Source: an uncultured Eubacteriales bacterium (GTDB lineage Bacteria; Bacillota; Clostridia; Oscillospirales; Ruminococcaceae). Taken from it: DNA of 16,157 nucleotides. Position 1 is the first letter of the stretch, and every line of letters starts with the position of its first letter. This document shows positions 1 to 7,030 of this stretch, piece by piece. The position numbers and the translations under genes were made by a program. The notes below the pieces were generated by a model. That model did not search any database. It was not told the DNA's origin and saw nothing but the letters and a program-made list of their open reading frames with translations. The stretch covers positions 1 to 16,157 of the forward strand of contig CABUOE010000028.1 of the NCBI GenBank assembly GCA_902493155.1, given 5' to 3'.

Positions 1-1
1 G

Positions 2-379
2 TACGGCGGGCTCTGCGGGCTCATCGTGCCTCCCCTCTCCTTTCTCATCATCGGTATGCCGCCCATCTACCCCATGGGGGTTTCAATGATGCTGGAGCTG
101 TGCGCTTACGGCGTTTTGGCAGGACTCCTCTACAAGCGCTTTAACGTCTTTGTTTCCCTCATCGGCGCTATGATCGGCGGAAGGATCGTTTACGGCCTCG
201 TAAACTTAGTCCTCATGGGAATCGCCGGCACCGCCTACAGCATGGAAGCTTTCCTGACCGGCGCCTTTGTGACGGCGCTGCCCGGCATCGTCATCCAGCT
301 TATCTTTATCCCCGCCCTCATCGTTTTGCTGGAACAGCTGGGCTTTCTCAAAAAGAAACAAAAGGCAGGAGCACAATAA
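2..379 (+). CDS. ECF transporter S component, C-terminal part (5' end outside window)
   Basis: The reading frame is open from the left edge of the window to a TAA, so the start lies upstream and this is the C-terminal portion of a longer gene. The visible 125 residues are strongly hydrophobic, with about four membrane segments, and contain the string MPPIYPMGVSMMLELCAYG followed by GLLYKR. That pattern of a small loop, Pro-Met and a Glu-containing helix is typical of energy-coupling-factor substrate-binding (S) subunits of the PF12822 type. These proteins bind a vitamin or related micronutrient in the membrane and hand it to a shared EcfA/EcfA'/EcfT module, which is not in this window. The tail ends in a basic stretch (KKKQK), as expected for a cytoplasmic end. 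Family assignment is fairly safe; the substrate cannot be told from this fragment. Confidence 0.75.
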   Translation, partial: YGGLCGLIVPPLSFLIIGMPPIYPMGVSMMLELCAYGVLAGLLYKRFNVFVSLIGAMIGGRIVYGLVNLVLMGIAGTAYSMEAFLTGAFVTALPGIVIQLIFIPALIVLLEQLGFLKKKQKAGAQ

Positions 380-381
380 TC

Positions 382-433
382 AAGGCCATCCCAATTCGCC
401 GCAGAACGTTTTTGATTCTGTGGCCTTTCTTTT
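382..433 (+). terminator. Probable imperfect terminator after the ECF gene
   Basis: AAGGCCA (382-388) pairs with TGGCCTT (421-427). Inside it CAGAA (402-406) pairs with TTCTG (416-420), which is contiguous with the outer right arm. The left side has a 13-nt bulge. The structure is followed by TCTTTT. It begins 3 nt after the stop codon. The asymmetric bulge makes it weaker than the other terminators in the window. Confidence 0.4.
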
Positions 434-477
434 GATACGGTTATCCTGTCTTGTGGCAAAATGGAGGACAAAAAAGA

Positions 478-1821
478 ATGCAAAAGGATTTGACCGCCGG
501 CCCTATCACTAAGACCATGCTGGCCTTCGCCGGGCCGATGATCGCCGGCAACCTGCTTCAGCAGTTTTACAACATCGCCGATAGCTTTGTGGTGGGACAG
601 TTCGTGGGACCGGACGCGCTGGCCGCGGTGGGAAGCGCCTACACCCTGATGACCTTTCTCACCTCCATCCTCATCGGCCTGTGTATGGGCAGCGGTGCGG
701 TCTTTTCCTTTTATTTCGGAAAAAACGAGCCCCAAAAGTTGAAAAGCCGGGTCCAGGTGGCCTTTTTGCTCATCGGAGGTATCAGTGTTTTCATCAACGT
801 CCTGGCCTTCGTGTCCCTCAGTGGAATCCTCCGCCTGCTCAGGGTGCCGGATGAGCTGTTCGCCATGATGAAAAACTATGTCTTTCTCATTTTGTTCGGT
901 ATCTTTTTCATCTTCCTCTACAATTTTTTTGCCTTTCTGCTCCGGGCGCTGGGGAATTCCGTAGCGCCGCTCTGGTTTCTCGGCAGCACGGTGGTGCTCA
1001 ATGTGGGGCTCGACGTGCTGTTCGTCGTGGGATTTCGGTGGGGCATCGAGGGGGCGGCTGTGGCCACCGTCCTATCCCAGGCGGTTTCCGGCGTAGGCAT
1101 CGCCGCCTACACCTTTATCAAGGAGCCTTCTTTGCGGTTTCAGAAAACCTCCTTCCGGTACGAGAAGGGGGCGGCGCCGGAAATTCTCCGGTTTTCTCTC
1201 GCCTCCTCTGTGCAGCAATCGGTGATGAACTTCGGCATTCTGATGATACAGGGCCTCGTCAACAGCTTCGGGCCACAGGTGATGGCGGCCTTTGCGGCGG
1301 CGGTGAAAATCGACTCCTTCGCCTACATGCCCGCCCAGGAATTTGCAAACGCCTATTCCCTCTTCATCTCCCAGAACTTCGGCGCGGCCAAAGAGGAGCG
1401 CATCCGCCGGGGCACCAAAAGCGCTGTTGGGATTTCCCTTGCCTTCTGTGCGGTTATCTCGGTTTTGGTATTTATTCTGGCGAAATATCTGATGATGATT
1501 TTCATTAGTCCCGAAAACACTGAAATTATTTCCATCGGCGTCGGCTACCTGCGGGTGGAGGGGGCGTTTTACTGCTGCATCGGGCTTTTGTTTCTGCTCT
1601 ACGGCTATTTCAGGGGCATCAACCGGCCCGTCATGTCCCTCGTCCTCACTATCATTTCGCTGGGAACCCGGGTGGCGCTGGCCTACCTGTTGGCTCCCCT
1701 GCCCCATATTGGCGTTTGGGGCATCTGGTGGGCGGTGCCCATCGGATGGATTCTCGCCGACGTGACCGGAGTGGTCTATATGCGGGTTTTGTCCAAGCAG
1801 ACGGCAACGAAACGTCCCTGA
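478..1821 (+). CDS. MATE family efflux transporter
   Basis: The 447-residue product has the hallmark MATE N-terminus: a short polar leader (MQKDLTAGPI), then MLAFAGPMIAGNLLQQFYN, then DSFVVGQFVGPDALAAVG. It carries about twelve hydrophobic segments in two homologous halves; the second half opens near FSLASSVQQSVMNFGI. MATE proteins sit in the cytoplasmic membrane and use Na+ or H+ gradients to export cationic drugs, dyes or metabolites. The length is normal for the family. I place the start at the ATG at 478 because GGAGG lies 10 nt upstream (463-467); a GTG at 451 in the same frame has no good binding site. A DUF1284 gene follows 25 nt after the stop, so the two are probably cotranscribed. 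The transported compound is not predictable. Confidence 0.9.
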   Translation: MQKDLTAGPITKTMLAFAGPMIAGNLLQQFYNIADSFVVGQFVGPDALAAVGSAYTLMTFLTSILIGLCMGSGAVFSFYFGKNEPQKLKSRVQVAFLLIGGISVFINVLAFVSLSGILRLLRVPDELFAMMKNYVFLILFGIFFIFLYNFFAFLLRALGNSVAPLWFLGSTVVLNVGLDVLFVVGFRWGIEGAAVATVLSQAVSGVGIAAYTFIKEPSLRFQKTSFRYEKGAAPEILRFSLASSVQQSVMNFGILMIQGLVNSFGPQVMAAFAAAVKIDSFAYMPAQEFANAYSLFISQNFGAAKEERIRRGTKSAVGISLAFCAVISVLVFILAKYLMMIFISPENTEIISIGVGYLRVEGAFYCCIGLLFLLYGYFRGINRPVMSLVLTIISLGTRVALAYLLAPLPHIGVWGIWWAVPIGWILADVTGVVYMRVLSKQTATKRP

Positions 1822-1846
1822 TTTCTCATAGAAAGGCGGCACGGCA

Positions 1847-2245
1847 ATGAACAACAGGCTTCTCCTTCGGCCCCACCATGGGCTTTGTATCCAGAATTTC
1901 CGCGGCAAGGGGTATTCCGATGAATTCGTCCGGGAAATGGCCCGCATCGTCGCCCTTTTGGAAGCAAACCCGAAGCAGCAAATCACCCTGCATGCAGGAG
2001 CCGACGTGGTCTGCAAAGCCTGCCCCCACAAAACAGCGGACTTAGGCTGCGACTCCGGACAGAAGGTGTTAAGCTACGATCAGCGATGCCTTTCTCTCTG
2101 CGGGCTTCGGGAGGGAGACTCTCTCACCTGGGAGGAATACCGGGACCGGCTGCGGGAGGCTGTGGTTTTACCGAAGCGGTACCGGGAGGTCTGTATAGAC
2201 TGCCAGTGGATCGGAATTTGTGAGGAAAATGAAGTGAAAGAATAA
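1847..2245 (+). CDS. DUF1284 domain-containing cysteine-rich protein
   Basis: This 132-residue soluble protein matches the DUF1284 pattern: an N-terminal LRPHHGLCIQNFRGKGYSDEF segment, a central CxxC, and cysteines near the end. Nine cysteines are visible, at about residues 14, 56, 59, 68, 81, 85, 116, 119 and 125. They include CKAC and CIDC pairs, and a GIC follows the second pair. This arrangement suggests metal or iron-sulfur binding, but no activity is established for the family that I know of. The gene begins 25 nt after the MATE stop, with AAAGGCGG upstream of the ATG, and ends at a strong terminator, so it is the last gene of that unit. No functional link with the transporter can be read from sequence beyond cotranscription. 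Confidence 0.85.
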   Translation: MNNRLLLRPHHGLCIQNFRGKGYSDEFVREMARIVALLEANPKQQITLHAGADVVCKACPHKTADLGCDSGQKVLSYDQRCLSLCGLREGDSLTWEEYRDRLREAVVLPKRYREVCIDCQWIGICEENEVKE

Positions 2246-2276
2246 AAAGCGTCCCGCATATTACGGGACGCTTTTT
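2244..2276. terminator. Bidirectional rho-independent terminator
   Basis: A perfect 13-bp inverted repeat (AAAAAGCGTCCCG / CGGGACGCTTTTT) encloses a 7-nt loop, CATATTA. It has T-runs on both strands. It starts at the DUF1284 stop codon and lies about 20 nt from the stop of the convergent yhgE-like gene, so one element serves both. Confidence 0.93.
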
Positions 2277-2296
2277 ATTCTATAGAGATGAGAACA

Positions 2297-4462
2297 TTAC
2301 ATGAGCCCTGTCTCTTCCAGCTTCCGCTCGAAAAATTCGTTCATCTTAATGAGAGGCTTGCGAAGCACCAGCCCCACGAACAGCGAAATGGGCAGGTAAA
2401 CGAGGAGCTTACACATATCCTTCCAGTAATCCATGCCGTAGATGCCCGCCACCGTCTCCCGCATGGCGTTGATGCCGGAAGTGAAGGGCAGATAGGGGTT
2501 GATGGCGTTGAAGAAGGAGGGCGTCACTTCGATGGGGAAAGTGCCCCCCGCCCCGGCCACCTGGATGACTAGCAGAATGACGGCGATGGCCTTTCCCACG
2601 TCGCCGAAGGAGATAGTCAAGGTGTAGATGACGTTGGTGAACACGATGCTTGCCGTGACCCCAGCCAGCAGGAACAGCCCGGGGTTCTCGCACTGAATTT
2701 TAAGGAAATACAGGTCCCCCAGACAGACGATGAGGCTCTGGACGATGCCGAACACCATAAAGGTCAAATACCGGCCAAAGTAAGCCTCATAGGGCCTGAG
2801 ACCGCGGATTTTGTCGTCTTCCCGGACATGTACCTTTAAAATAGCGCAGAGGATGAGTCCGCCTACCCAGATGGCCAAAATGGTGTAGAATGGGGTCATG
2901 GCCGAGCCGTAATTTTCGATGGGGTAGAGCTTTTGGGTGTTCACTTCCACCGGAGAGGACATGAAGCTTCCGGCGATTTCCGGGTCGTTTTGGATAATTT
3001 CGATGAGCTTCGAGAGCTGTTCGCTTCCGTCCACCGCCCGTACCTCAGAAATGAGGCTGTCGATTTTACCCTTGGCCCCCTGCAGCATCTCGTCGGTTTT
3101 CTGGAGGGCCAAAAGGCATTTATCGAGAGTGTCGTCCACTCCGGAGAGGGTGTTGTCCAGGTTTTTGGACGCGCCGCTGACGCTGAGAAGCAGTCCGGAA
3201 AACTTGCCGAGGGTGCCGTAAATGTCATCGACGTTTTTATTGAGCTGGGGGGAAACTTCCCGCACGTACTGATCGCTGACTTTTTTCAGGGAAGCCTTGG
3301 CGTCGGCCGCACTCTGCCGGAGCTCCGACTGCATTTCGGCGGGAACCTTTCCCGCGTCCGCCACCGTATCGGCGGCTTTCTGGATGCCGTCGGAAAGGGC
3401 CTCCTGCCGGGATGTGGCGGTATCCAGAGCGTCCAGCATCCTGTCGATTGCGGAAAGCCGAATGGGCAGAGCGTCGTTTAGGGCGGAAAGGGTGTTGTAA
3501 AGACGGTTGTTTTTCTGGATGATGCGGTCGTTGATCCTCGTCAGGCTCCGCAGATCAGAAGCCGCCTGTTTCGCGTCTTTTCCCGCCTCGGAGAAGGCGT
3601 CCTCCAGCCGTCCGTCCATGGTTTCCGCCAAATCCTCCGCCGCCTGAACAGTATCCCCCACGGCGGTGATGAGCTCCGATGAAATATCACGGGAGGAAAC
3701 GATCAGGCTCTGGACGTCCCCAATGCTCTCCATGCCGCTGTACAGAAGTTCGTCAGCTTCCGGTAGGATGTCCCGCGTGGTGTCTACGAGGCCGCCTCCC
3801 GCCTCCAAGGCGGCACTGAACGCGGAAACGGCGGCGGAGAATTCGTCGATGTCGGCGGAAGCGGTTTCTAAGTTTCCAACGATGCCGTCGACGATGGAGC
3901 TTCCCTTTTCACTGAGGAGGGCGTCCCCTTCGTTGAGGGCGGCTAGGATCACCTTGGTGCAGGTGCTGATAAAGGTCTCGTTGACCTGCTGCTGGATGAC
4001 CCCTACCCCCTTGTCGGTGATTTTTGGGGCGATGGCGTTCTTTTTCTCGTTGACGTAGTAATCGATATGGGGCTTTTGGATGTCGGTGGTGAGAATGCTG
4101 GCGATTTTCTCGCTGAAATCCTCCGGGATGACCACGGCAGAGTAGTATTTTCCGCTTTCCGCCCCTTCTATGGCGGCGTCTTTGTCTACAAACTGCCATC
4201 CCAGCTGGGTGTTCTTCGCCAGCTCCGCAATGACCATATCGCCGACGTTCAGGGTGAGTCCCATAGCAGAATACCCCTTGTCGGTATTGGCGACCGCCAC
4301 CTTGATGCCGGAAGTGTTGCCGTAAGGGTCCCAGCAGGCTCGGATGTTGAACCAGGCGTACAGCGACGGCAGAATGGATATGCCCAGGGCCACGACAATG
4401 GCGATGGCGTTTTTGGAAATCTTTTTGAAATCCCGGGCGAAAATGCGGAGGATATTTTTCAT
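2297..4462 (-). CDS. YhgE/Pip family membrane protein (phage infection protein-like)
   Basis: The 721-residue product opens with the characteristic YhgE/Pip N-terminus: a basic cytoplasmic start (MKNILRIFARDFKKISKN), a first membrane helix at about 18-36, and then PSLYAWFNIRACWDPYGNT with a GIKVAVANTDKGY strand. A long extracytoplasmic region follows, rich in Asp/Ala/Leu heptads and probably coiled coil (roughly 170-520). The C-terminal quarter has about five to six membrane helices. Relatives include the lactococcal phage receptor Pip, B. subtilis YhgE and, more distantly, the type VII secretion component EsaA. The fold resembles ABC-2 type exporters but there is no ATPase here. The start is placed at 4462 because AAAGGA lies about 9 nt upstream; the in-frame ATG nine bases earlier overlaps that site. 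The gene has its own promoter and a candidate operator. Its role in this organism is unknown. Confidence 0.88.
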   Translation of the reverse strand: MKNILRIFARDFKKISKNAIAIVVALGISILPSLYAWFNIRACWDPYGNTSGIKVAVANTDKGYSAMGLTLNVGDMVIAELAKNTQLGWQFVDKDAAIEGAESGKYYSAVVIPEDFSEKIASILTTDIQKPHIDYYVNEKKNAIAPKITDKGVGVIQQQVNETFISTCTKVILAALNEGDALLSEKGSSIVDGIVGNLETASADIDEFSAAVSAFSAALEAGGGLVDTTRDILPEADELLYSGMESIGDVQSLIVSSRDISSELITAVGDTVQAAEDLAETMDGRLEDAFSEAGKDAKQAASDLRSLTRINDRIIQKNNRLYNTLSALNDALPIRLSAIDRMLDALDTATSRQEALSDGIQKAADTVADAGKVPAEMQSELRQSAADAKASLKKVSDQYVREVSPQLNKNVDDIYGTLGKFSGLLLSVSGASKNLDNTLSGVDDTLDKCLLALQKTDEMLQGAKGKIDSLISEVRAVDGSEQLSKLIEIIQNDPEIAGSFMSSPVEVNTQKLYPIENYGSAMTPFYTILAIWVGGLILCAILKVHVREDDKIRGLRPYEAYFGRYLTFMVFGIVQSLIVCLGDLYFLKIQCENPGLFLLAGVTASIVFTNVIYTLTISFGDVGKAIAVILLVIQVAGAGGTFPIEVTPSFFNAINPYLPFTSGINAMRETVAGIYGMDYWKDMCKLLVYLPISLFVGLVLRKPLIKMNEFFERKLEETGLM

Positions 4463-4524
4463 CAAAAGCATCCTTTCTGTTTATAGGAAACGACTATGAG
4501 GCCGCTTTTTCATTTCCGTATTCC

Positions 4525-4552
4525 ATTATATTCCGCCTTTGCCGCCAAACAA
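4525..4552 (-). promoter_or_regulatory. Promoter of the yhgE/pip-like gene
   Basis: Read on the minus strand, the -35 is TTGTTT (4547-4552), the spacer is 16 nt, and the -10 is a perfect TATAAT (4525-4530). It lies about 60 nt upstream of the chosen ATG. The -35 is only half consensus, which fits a regulated promoter. Confidence 0.6.
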
Positions 4553-4553
4553 A

Positions 4554-4577
4554 TAGACAAAACGGCCGGTTTGTTTA
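4554..4577. promoter_or_regulatory. Candidate operator palindrome next to the yhgE promoter
   Basis: This is a 24-bp imperfect palindrome centred on CGGCCG. The arms TAgACAAAa and gTTTGTtTA differ at only two mirrored positions. It abuts the -35 box of the yhgE-like promoter. Size and position suit a dimeric repressor of TetR type, and such regulators often sit near yhgE genes. No regulator gene is adjacent here. Inference only. Confidence 0.4.
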
Positions 4578-4712
4578 AAAATCGGAGGATTTTGGGCAAG
4601 GTGACACAGCCATCTGAAAAGAAAAGTGCTATTTTATGAATTTCGCACATAGAATTGGGAAAAAATAATTTCTGCAAATTCAAGGAAACGTGTATTTTTT
4701 TTCATATGTGTA

Positions 4713-4721
4713 TGATATACT
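4713..4721 (+). promoter_or_regulatory. Extended -10 promoter element upstream of the SdpI-family gene
   Basis: TGaTATACT is an extended -10 element (TG-n-TATACT) about 40 nt before the ATG at 4763. No recognisable -35 lies 16-18 nt upstream, only a T-rich tract, which is acceptable for extended -10 promoters. Confidence 0.4.
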
Positions 4722-4762
4722 GGAAAAAAGAGCCTCTCATCGTCGCCTGAAAGGAGTTTTCC

Positions 4763-5113
4763 ATGGATCAAAACTGGGTCATTTTTTTCATGAACTACGT
4801 CATTCCCATCACCATTACCCTCATTGGGCTCTGGCTCCTCATAAAGCCCCCAAAGCCCGGAAACGGCTGGTTCGGCCATTACAGCGCCCGTTCCATGTCG
4901 TCCAAGGAGGCGTGGAAATACGCCCAGAAGAGCTACGGCAAAAAAAGCCTTTTAATGGGGATCATCGCCTTGGCGATTTCGATCCTTTTGAACGTCGCCT
5001 TCGGTGCGTCGGCCCGGACGGTAGTGAATTTCGTGAACTTAGCCATCGGAGTAATCGTTTTGGTGGCGCCCTACGCAATGGTGGAAAAGGAACTGAAACG
5101 GCGGTTTGGATAG
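4763..5113 (+). CDS. SdpI family small membrane protein
   Basis: The 116-residue product has three predicted membrane helices (about 8-27, 62-80 and 86-106). Between the first and second lies the motif GWFGHYSARSM (35-45) followed by AWKYAQK (50-56). This matches the SdpI/YhfL family signature, in which a G-[YF]-RT-x-x-[SA]-M stretch precedes a W-x-x-A-x-x segment. SdpI of B. subtilis gives immunity to the SdpC cannibalism toxin and signals to its repressor, but many short members like this one lack any Sdp toxin neighbour and have no known role. The start is supported by AAAGGAG a few bases upstream. The gene is monocistronic: an upstream extended -10 element, and a strong terminator right after the stop. 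Confidence 0.75.
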   Translation: MDQNWVIFFMNYVIPITITLIGLWLLIKPPKPGNGWFGHYSARSMSSKEAWKYAQKSYGKKSLLMGIIALAISILLNVAFGASARTVVNFVNLAIGVIVLVAPYAMVEKELKRRFG

Positions 5114-5153
5114 CAAAAGAGGATACGGGTTTTCCGTATCCTCTTTTGTTTTT
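5114..5153 (+). terminator. Rho-independent terminator of the SdpI-family gene
   Basis: A perfect 15-bp stem (CAAAAGAGGATACGG at 5114-5128, CCGTATCCTCTTTTG at 5134-5148) has a 5-nt loop, GTTTT, and is followed by TTTTT. It begins directly after the stop codon. Confidence 0.93.
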
Positions 5154-5163
5154 GGGAGAGCCT

Positions 5164-5300
5164 CGCTGTCCCGGCGGAAAGCCCAAAAACCGCGGCATGT
5201 CCCTCATTATCACTGCAATTGCGGCGCAGTTCATCTGTTAGGAGCTGAGGGGGTCTGCCTGAGTGCGGGTGGTAGATTTGGGCCTCCCGGCGGGACGGCG
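5164..5300. repeat. Intergenic region bounded by an imperfect inverted repeat
   Basis: The 312-nt gap between the SdpI-family gene and the ribbon-helix-helix gene holds no convincing gene. CGCTGTCCCGGCGG (5164-5177) is near-complementary (12 of 14) to CCGGCGGGACGGCG (5287-5300), and the similarity continues inward for about ten more bases with mismatches. This could be a decayed mobile miniature element or a structured RNA remnant. No target duplication was recognised. Confidence 0.35.
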
Positions 5301-5306
5301 ATTTGT

Positions 5307-5336
5307 TTGTGCATAAATCTCTCTATTTAACATAAT
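5307..5336 (+). promoter_or_regulatory. Possible promoter of the ribbon-helix-helix gene
   Basis: TTGTGC (5307-5312), an 18-nt spacer and CATAAT (5331-5336) lie upstream of the palindrome at 5348-5374. The start point predicted from this would fall just before that palindrome. Both boxes deviate from consensus. Confidence 0.35.
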
Positions 5337-5347
5337 ATCACATTATT

Positions 5348-5374
5348 TGTATGGTGTCAAGTATACACCATACA
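5348..5374. promoter_or_regulatory. Perfect inverted repeat, candidate autoregulatory operator
   Basis: TGTATGGTGT (5348-5357) and ACACCATACA (5365-5374) are perfect inverted arms around a 7-nt spacer. A third related half site, ATACCATAA, occurs at 5391-5399. The cluster lies 50-80 nt upstream of a ribbon-helix-helix regulator gene; such proteins commonly repress themselves by binding paired half sites. The partner assignment is inferred from position only. Confidence 0.55.
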
Positions 5375-5425
5375 GATTTCAGCCAAAATGATACCATAAA
5401 CTAAAAAAATTGGAGGTATCGTGTT

Positions 5426-5617
5426 ATGGCTGTAATAAAAACGCAATTCACTCTAAGGTTGGATCTTATTACACACGTAAAAATTCGGAAAATTGCCGAA
5501 CAAGAACAACGTTCTATGACTAATATGATTGATTATTTGATTCAAAAGGAAATCAAACGTTATGAAAAGAAATATGGTGAAATTGAAGTCACCGATGACG
5601 ATATTTACCTCAAATAA
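5426..5617 (+). CDS. Orphan ribbon-helix-helix (Arc/MetJ-type) DNA-binding protein
   Basis: This 63-residue protein fits the ribbon-helix-helix fold. A short strand (KTQFTLRLDL, about 5-14) is followed by helix A (about 15-27), a turn with Arg-Ser (29-30), and helix B (about 31-46), then an acidic tail EVTDDDIYLK. RHH proteins bind DNA as dimers through the strand, and many are antitoxins or plasmid and phage regulators. The start is supported by GGAGG 9 nt upstream. The gene is conspicuously AT-rich compared with its GC-rich surroundings, and it sits between an inverted-repeat region and tandem repeats, which suggests acquisition by transfer. No toxin gene follows: the repeats begin 1 nt after the stop codon. 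It could be an orphan antitoxin or a regulator acting elsewhere. Confidence 0.75.
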   Translation: MAVIKTQFTLRLDLITHVKIRKIAEQEQRSMTNMIDYLIQKEIKRYEKKYGEIEVTDDDIYLK

Positions 5618-5618
5618 C

Positions 5619-5725
5619 GTAGGGGCGGGGCTCTGCTCCGCCCGCCAATTAACGAAAACGGCAGAAACACGAACGGGAGGGGCAGAGCCCCTCCCCTACA
5701 ATTTTCTCGAAACGTTCTGGGAGAT
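5619..5725. repeat. Tandem 107-bp repeat, copy 1, with terminal inverted repeats
   Basis: The first 81 bp (5619-5699) begin with GTAGGGGCGGGGCTCTG and end with CAGAGCCCCTCCCCTAC, which are complementary at 16 of 17 positions. Within it, GGGAGGGGC-AGA-GCCCCTCCC forms a perfect 9-bp hairpin, and GCGGGGC-TCT-GCTCCGC forms a second stem with one G-U pair. A 26-bp spacer containing CGAAACGTTCTGG completes the unit. It looks like a miniature, MITE- or REP-like palindromic element. It encodes no protein of note. Confidence 0.85.
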
Positions 5726-5833
5726 GTAGGGGCGGGGCTCTGCTCCGCCCGCCAATTAACGAAAACGGCAGAAACACGGACGGGAGGGGCAGAGCCCCTC
5801 CCCTACCAATTCTTTCGAAACGTTCTGGGAAAT
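5726..5833. repeat. Tandem 108-bp repeat, copy 2, with terminal inverted repeats
   Basis: This is a nearly identical second copy of the preceding unit. The inverted-repeat core is 5726-5806. One substitution is visible in the core (GAACGGG to GGACGGG) and there is one single-base length change in the spacer. It ends 22 bp before the stop codon of the M23 peptidase gene on the other strand. The very high identity of the copies suggests recent duplication. Confidence 0.85.
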
Positions 5834-5854
5834 TCAGGGGCCGGGATTTGTGTT

Positions 5855-6925
5855 TTAATCCGGCTCGTGCTTCGGGAACTGGGGTATCTTCCCTTCCAGC
5901 GCCTCGACGGCCGGGTCTGTAAACTCGTATTTCCGGAAATACTCCTTGGATTCTTCGTCCCGCACCACCGGGGATTTGTGGTGCTCCAAAAACTTGACGA
6001 TTTCATAGACGTCGATCCAGATTTCGTTGTTACTCTCCTTCTGAGACTCATCGAAGACAAGCTGCATCCCGAAATGCAGGTGGGGCACGTTCATGCCGTT
6101 GACGTTTTCCTTGTCGGAGTAGCCGGTCATGCCCAGATAGCCGATCACGTCCCCTGCCTCCACGATGGAGCCTTCCTTTAGGTTCACCGAGTAGGGCCGA
6201 TCCTTCCGCAGATGGGCGTAATAGTAGTACCGCTTACCGTCGAAGCTGCGGATTCCCCCCCGCCAGCCGCCGTATTTGTTCCAGCCCATCATCTCGACGA
6301 CACCGGACTCCACCGCCACGATGGGGGTACCCACGTTGCCCAAAAGGTCGTTGCCAAGGTGGTTGCGGGAAAAGCCGTAGCTGCGGGAGGCGCCAAAATC
6401 GTCGTAATGGGAGAAGCTGTAGCCGTAGGCGATGGGGCTGTATGCCTTCAGGCCGTACCGGGTCTCCATCTCGATGGTGCCATTATTGTAGGAGTCCTCG
6501 GTCTGGATGTCGTACTCCCCCACCATGCCGTCCAGCACCGCGCCGTAGGCCTCGTGGTAGTAGTTATAGTACTCCATGTCCCTAGTGAGTTCTTCCATGG
6601 TCTGGCCTGCCCGGAGCTTCTCGGCCAAGGCGTCCATGTCCTTTGCCTTGTACTTTTTGAAGTTGCCGCCGTACTTCGCCCCTAAGTAAGACAAAAGCTC
6701 CACCCAGTCCAGTTCGCAGTCGGTCCCCCGGGACTCCTTCTGCATGGACAGGGCCTTTTCCATGGCGGAGGCCGTCACGTTAAACTCCACCCACTTAATA
6801 GGCTTTTCCGCCCCCACCGGGTCGATTTTGATGAACAGGCTGCAAAAATTCCACAAAATAGCCGCCGACAGCAGCAATGCCGTGGCGGTAAAGAGCACCT
6901 GCTTCTTTTTTCCGCTTAACGCCAT
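5855..6925 (-). CDS. Membrane-anchored M23 family metallopeptidase
   Basis: The 356-residue protein has a basic start and one hydrophobic anchor (about 9-32). An extracytoplasmic region (about 40-185) of mostly helical character follows, then an M23 (LytM/lysostaphin-like) domain. The zinc ligands are recognisable: H189-x-x-x-D193 in RNHLGNDLLG, and H282-x-H284 in VPHLHFGMQL. H238 in YYYYAHLR fits the additional catalytic histidine. These enzymes cut peptide crosslinks of peptidoglycan at the outer face of the membrane. All key residues are present, so it is probably active. The start is supported by AAGGAG 9-10 nt upstream. The gene is divergent from an anchored coiled-coil gene. The N-terminal regulatory region is not one I recognise. 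No clear terminator follows; the tandem repeats start 22 bp downstream. Confidence 0.88.
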   Translation of the reverse strand: MALSGKKKQVLFTATALLLSAAILWNFCSLFIKIDPVGAEKPIKWVEFNVTASAMEKALSMQKESRGTDCELDWVELLSYLGAKYGGNFKKYKAKDMDALAEKLRAGQTMEELTRDMEYYNYYHEAYGAVLDGMVGEYDIQTEDSYNNGTIEMETRYGLKAYSPIAYGYSFSHYDDFGASRSYGFSRNHLGNDLLGNVGTPIVAVESGVVEMMGWNKYGGWRGGIRSFDGKRYYYYAHLRKDRPYSVNLKEGSIVEAGDVIGYLGMTGYSDKENVNGMNVPHLHFGMQLVFDESQKESNNEIWIDVYEIVKFLEHHKSPVVRDEESKEYFRKYEFTDPAVEALEGKIPQFPKHEPD

Positions 6926-7030
6926 TCTATGATTCTCCTTGTTCGTACTAGTATAAGATAATTTATGAGCGCTGGCCTCCTATTAGAAGCGGGCGGAAAA
7001 AAAGGGCTGGATTTTATATCCAAAAGACTG

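Noticed and set aside
1072..2031. Long open frame (about 319 codons) on the minus strand opposite the MATE and DUF1284 genes
   Set aside because: Its translation is rich in His, Arg, Pro and Gly with no hydrophobic or domain pattern, it spans two well-identified genes, and it has no ribosome binding site. It is a shadow of GC-rich coding DNA.
2933..3481. 182-codon open frame on the plus strand opposite the yhgE/pip-like gene
   Set aside because: It lies wholly within the antisense of a family-matched gene, has low-complexity composition and no start signal.
4763..5113. SdpI-family gene as immunity partner of a local bacteriocin
   Set aside because: No SdpC-like toxin, SdpA/B or SdpR-like regulator is found within the window, so a specific Sdp system is not supported.
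5619..5833. Possible CRISPR-like array because of the regularly spaced repeats
   Set aside because: There are only two units, the spacers are themselves near-identical, the repeat is 81 bp, and no cas genes are present.
5841..5866. GCCGG...CCGGC hairpin at the 3' end of the M23 gene as terminator
   Set aside because: One arm has an extra base, it overlaps the stop codon, and no U-run follows on the minus strand.
6950..6955. TATACT on the minus strand as -10 box of the M23 gene
   Set aside because: The position is reasonable, but no -35-like hexamer lies 15-19 nt upstream and there is no extended -10, so I did not list it as a promoter.
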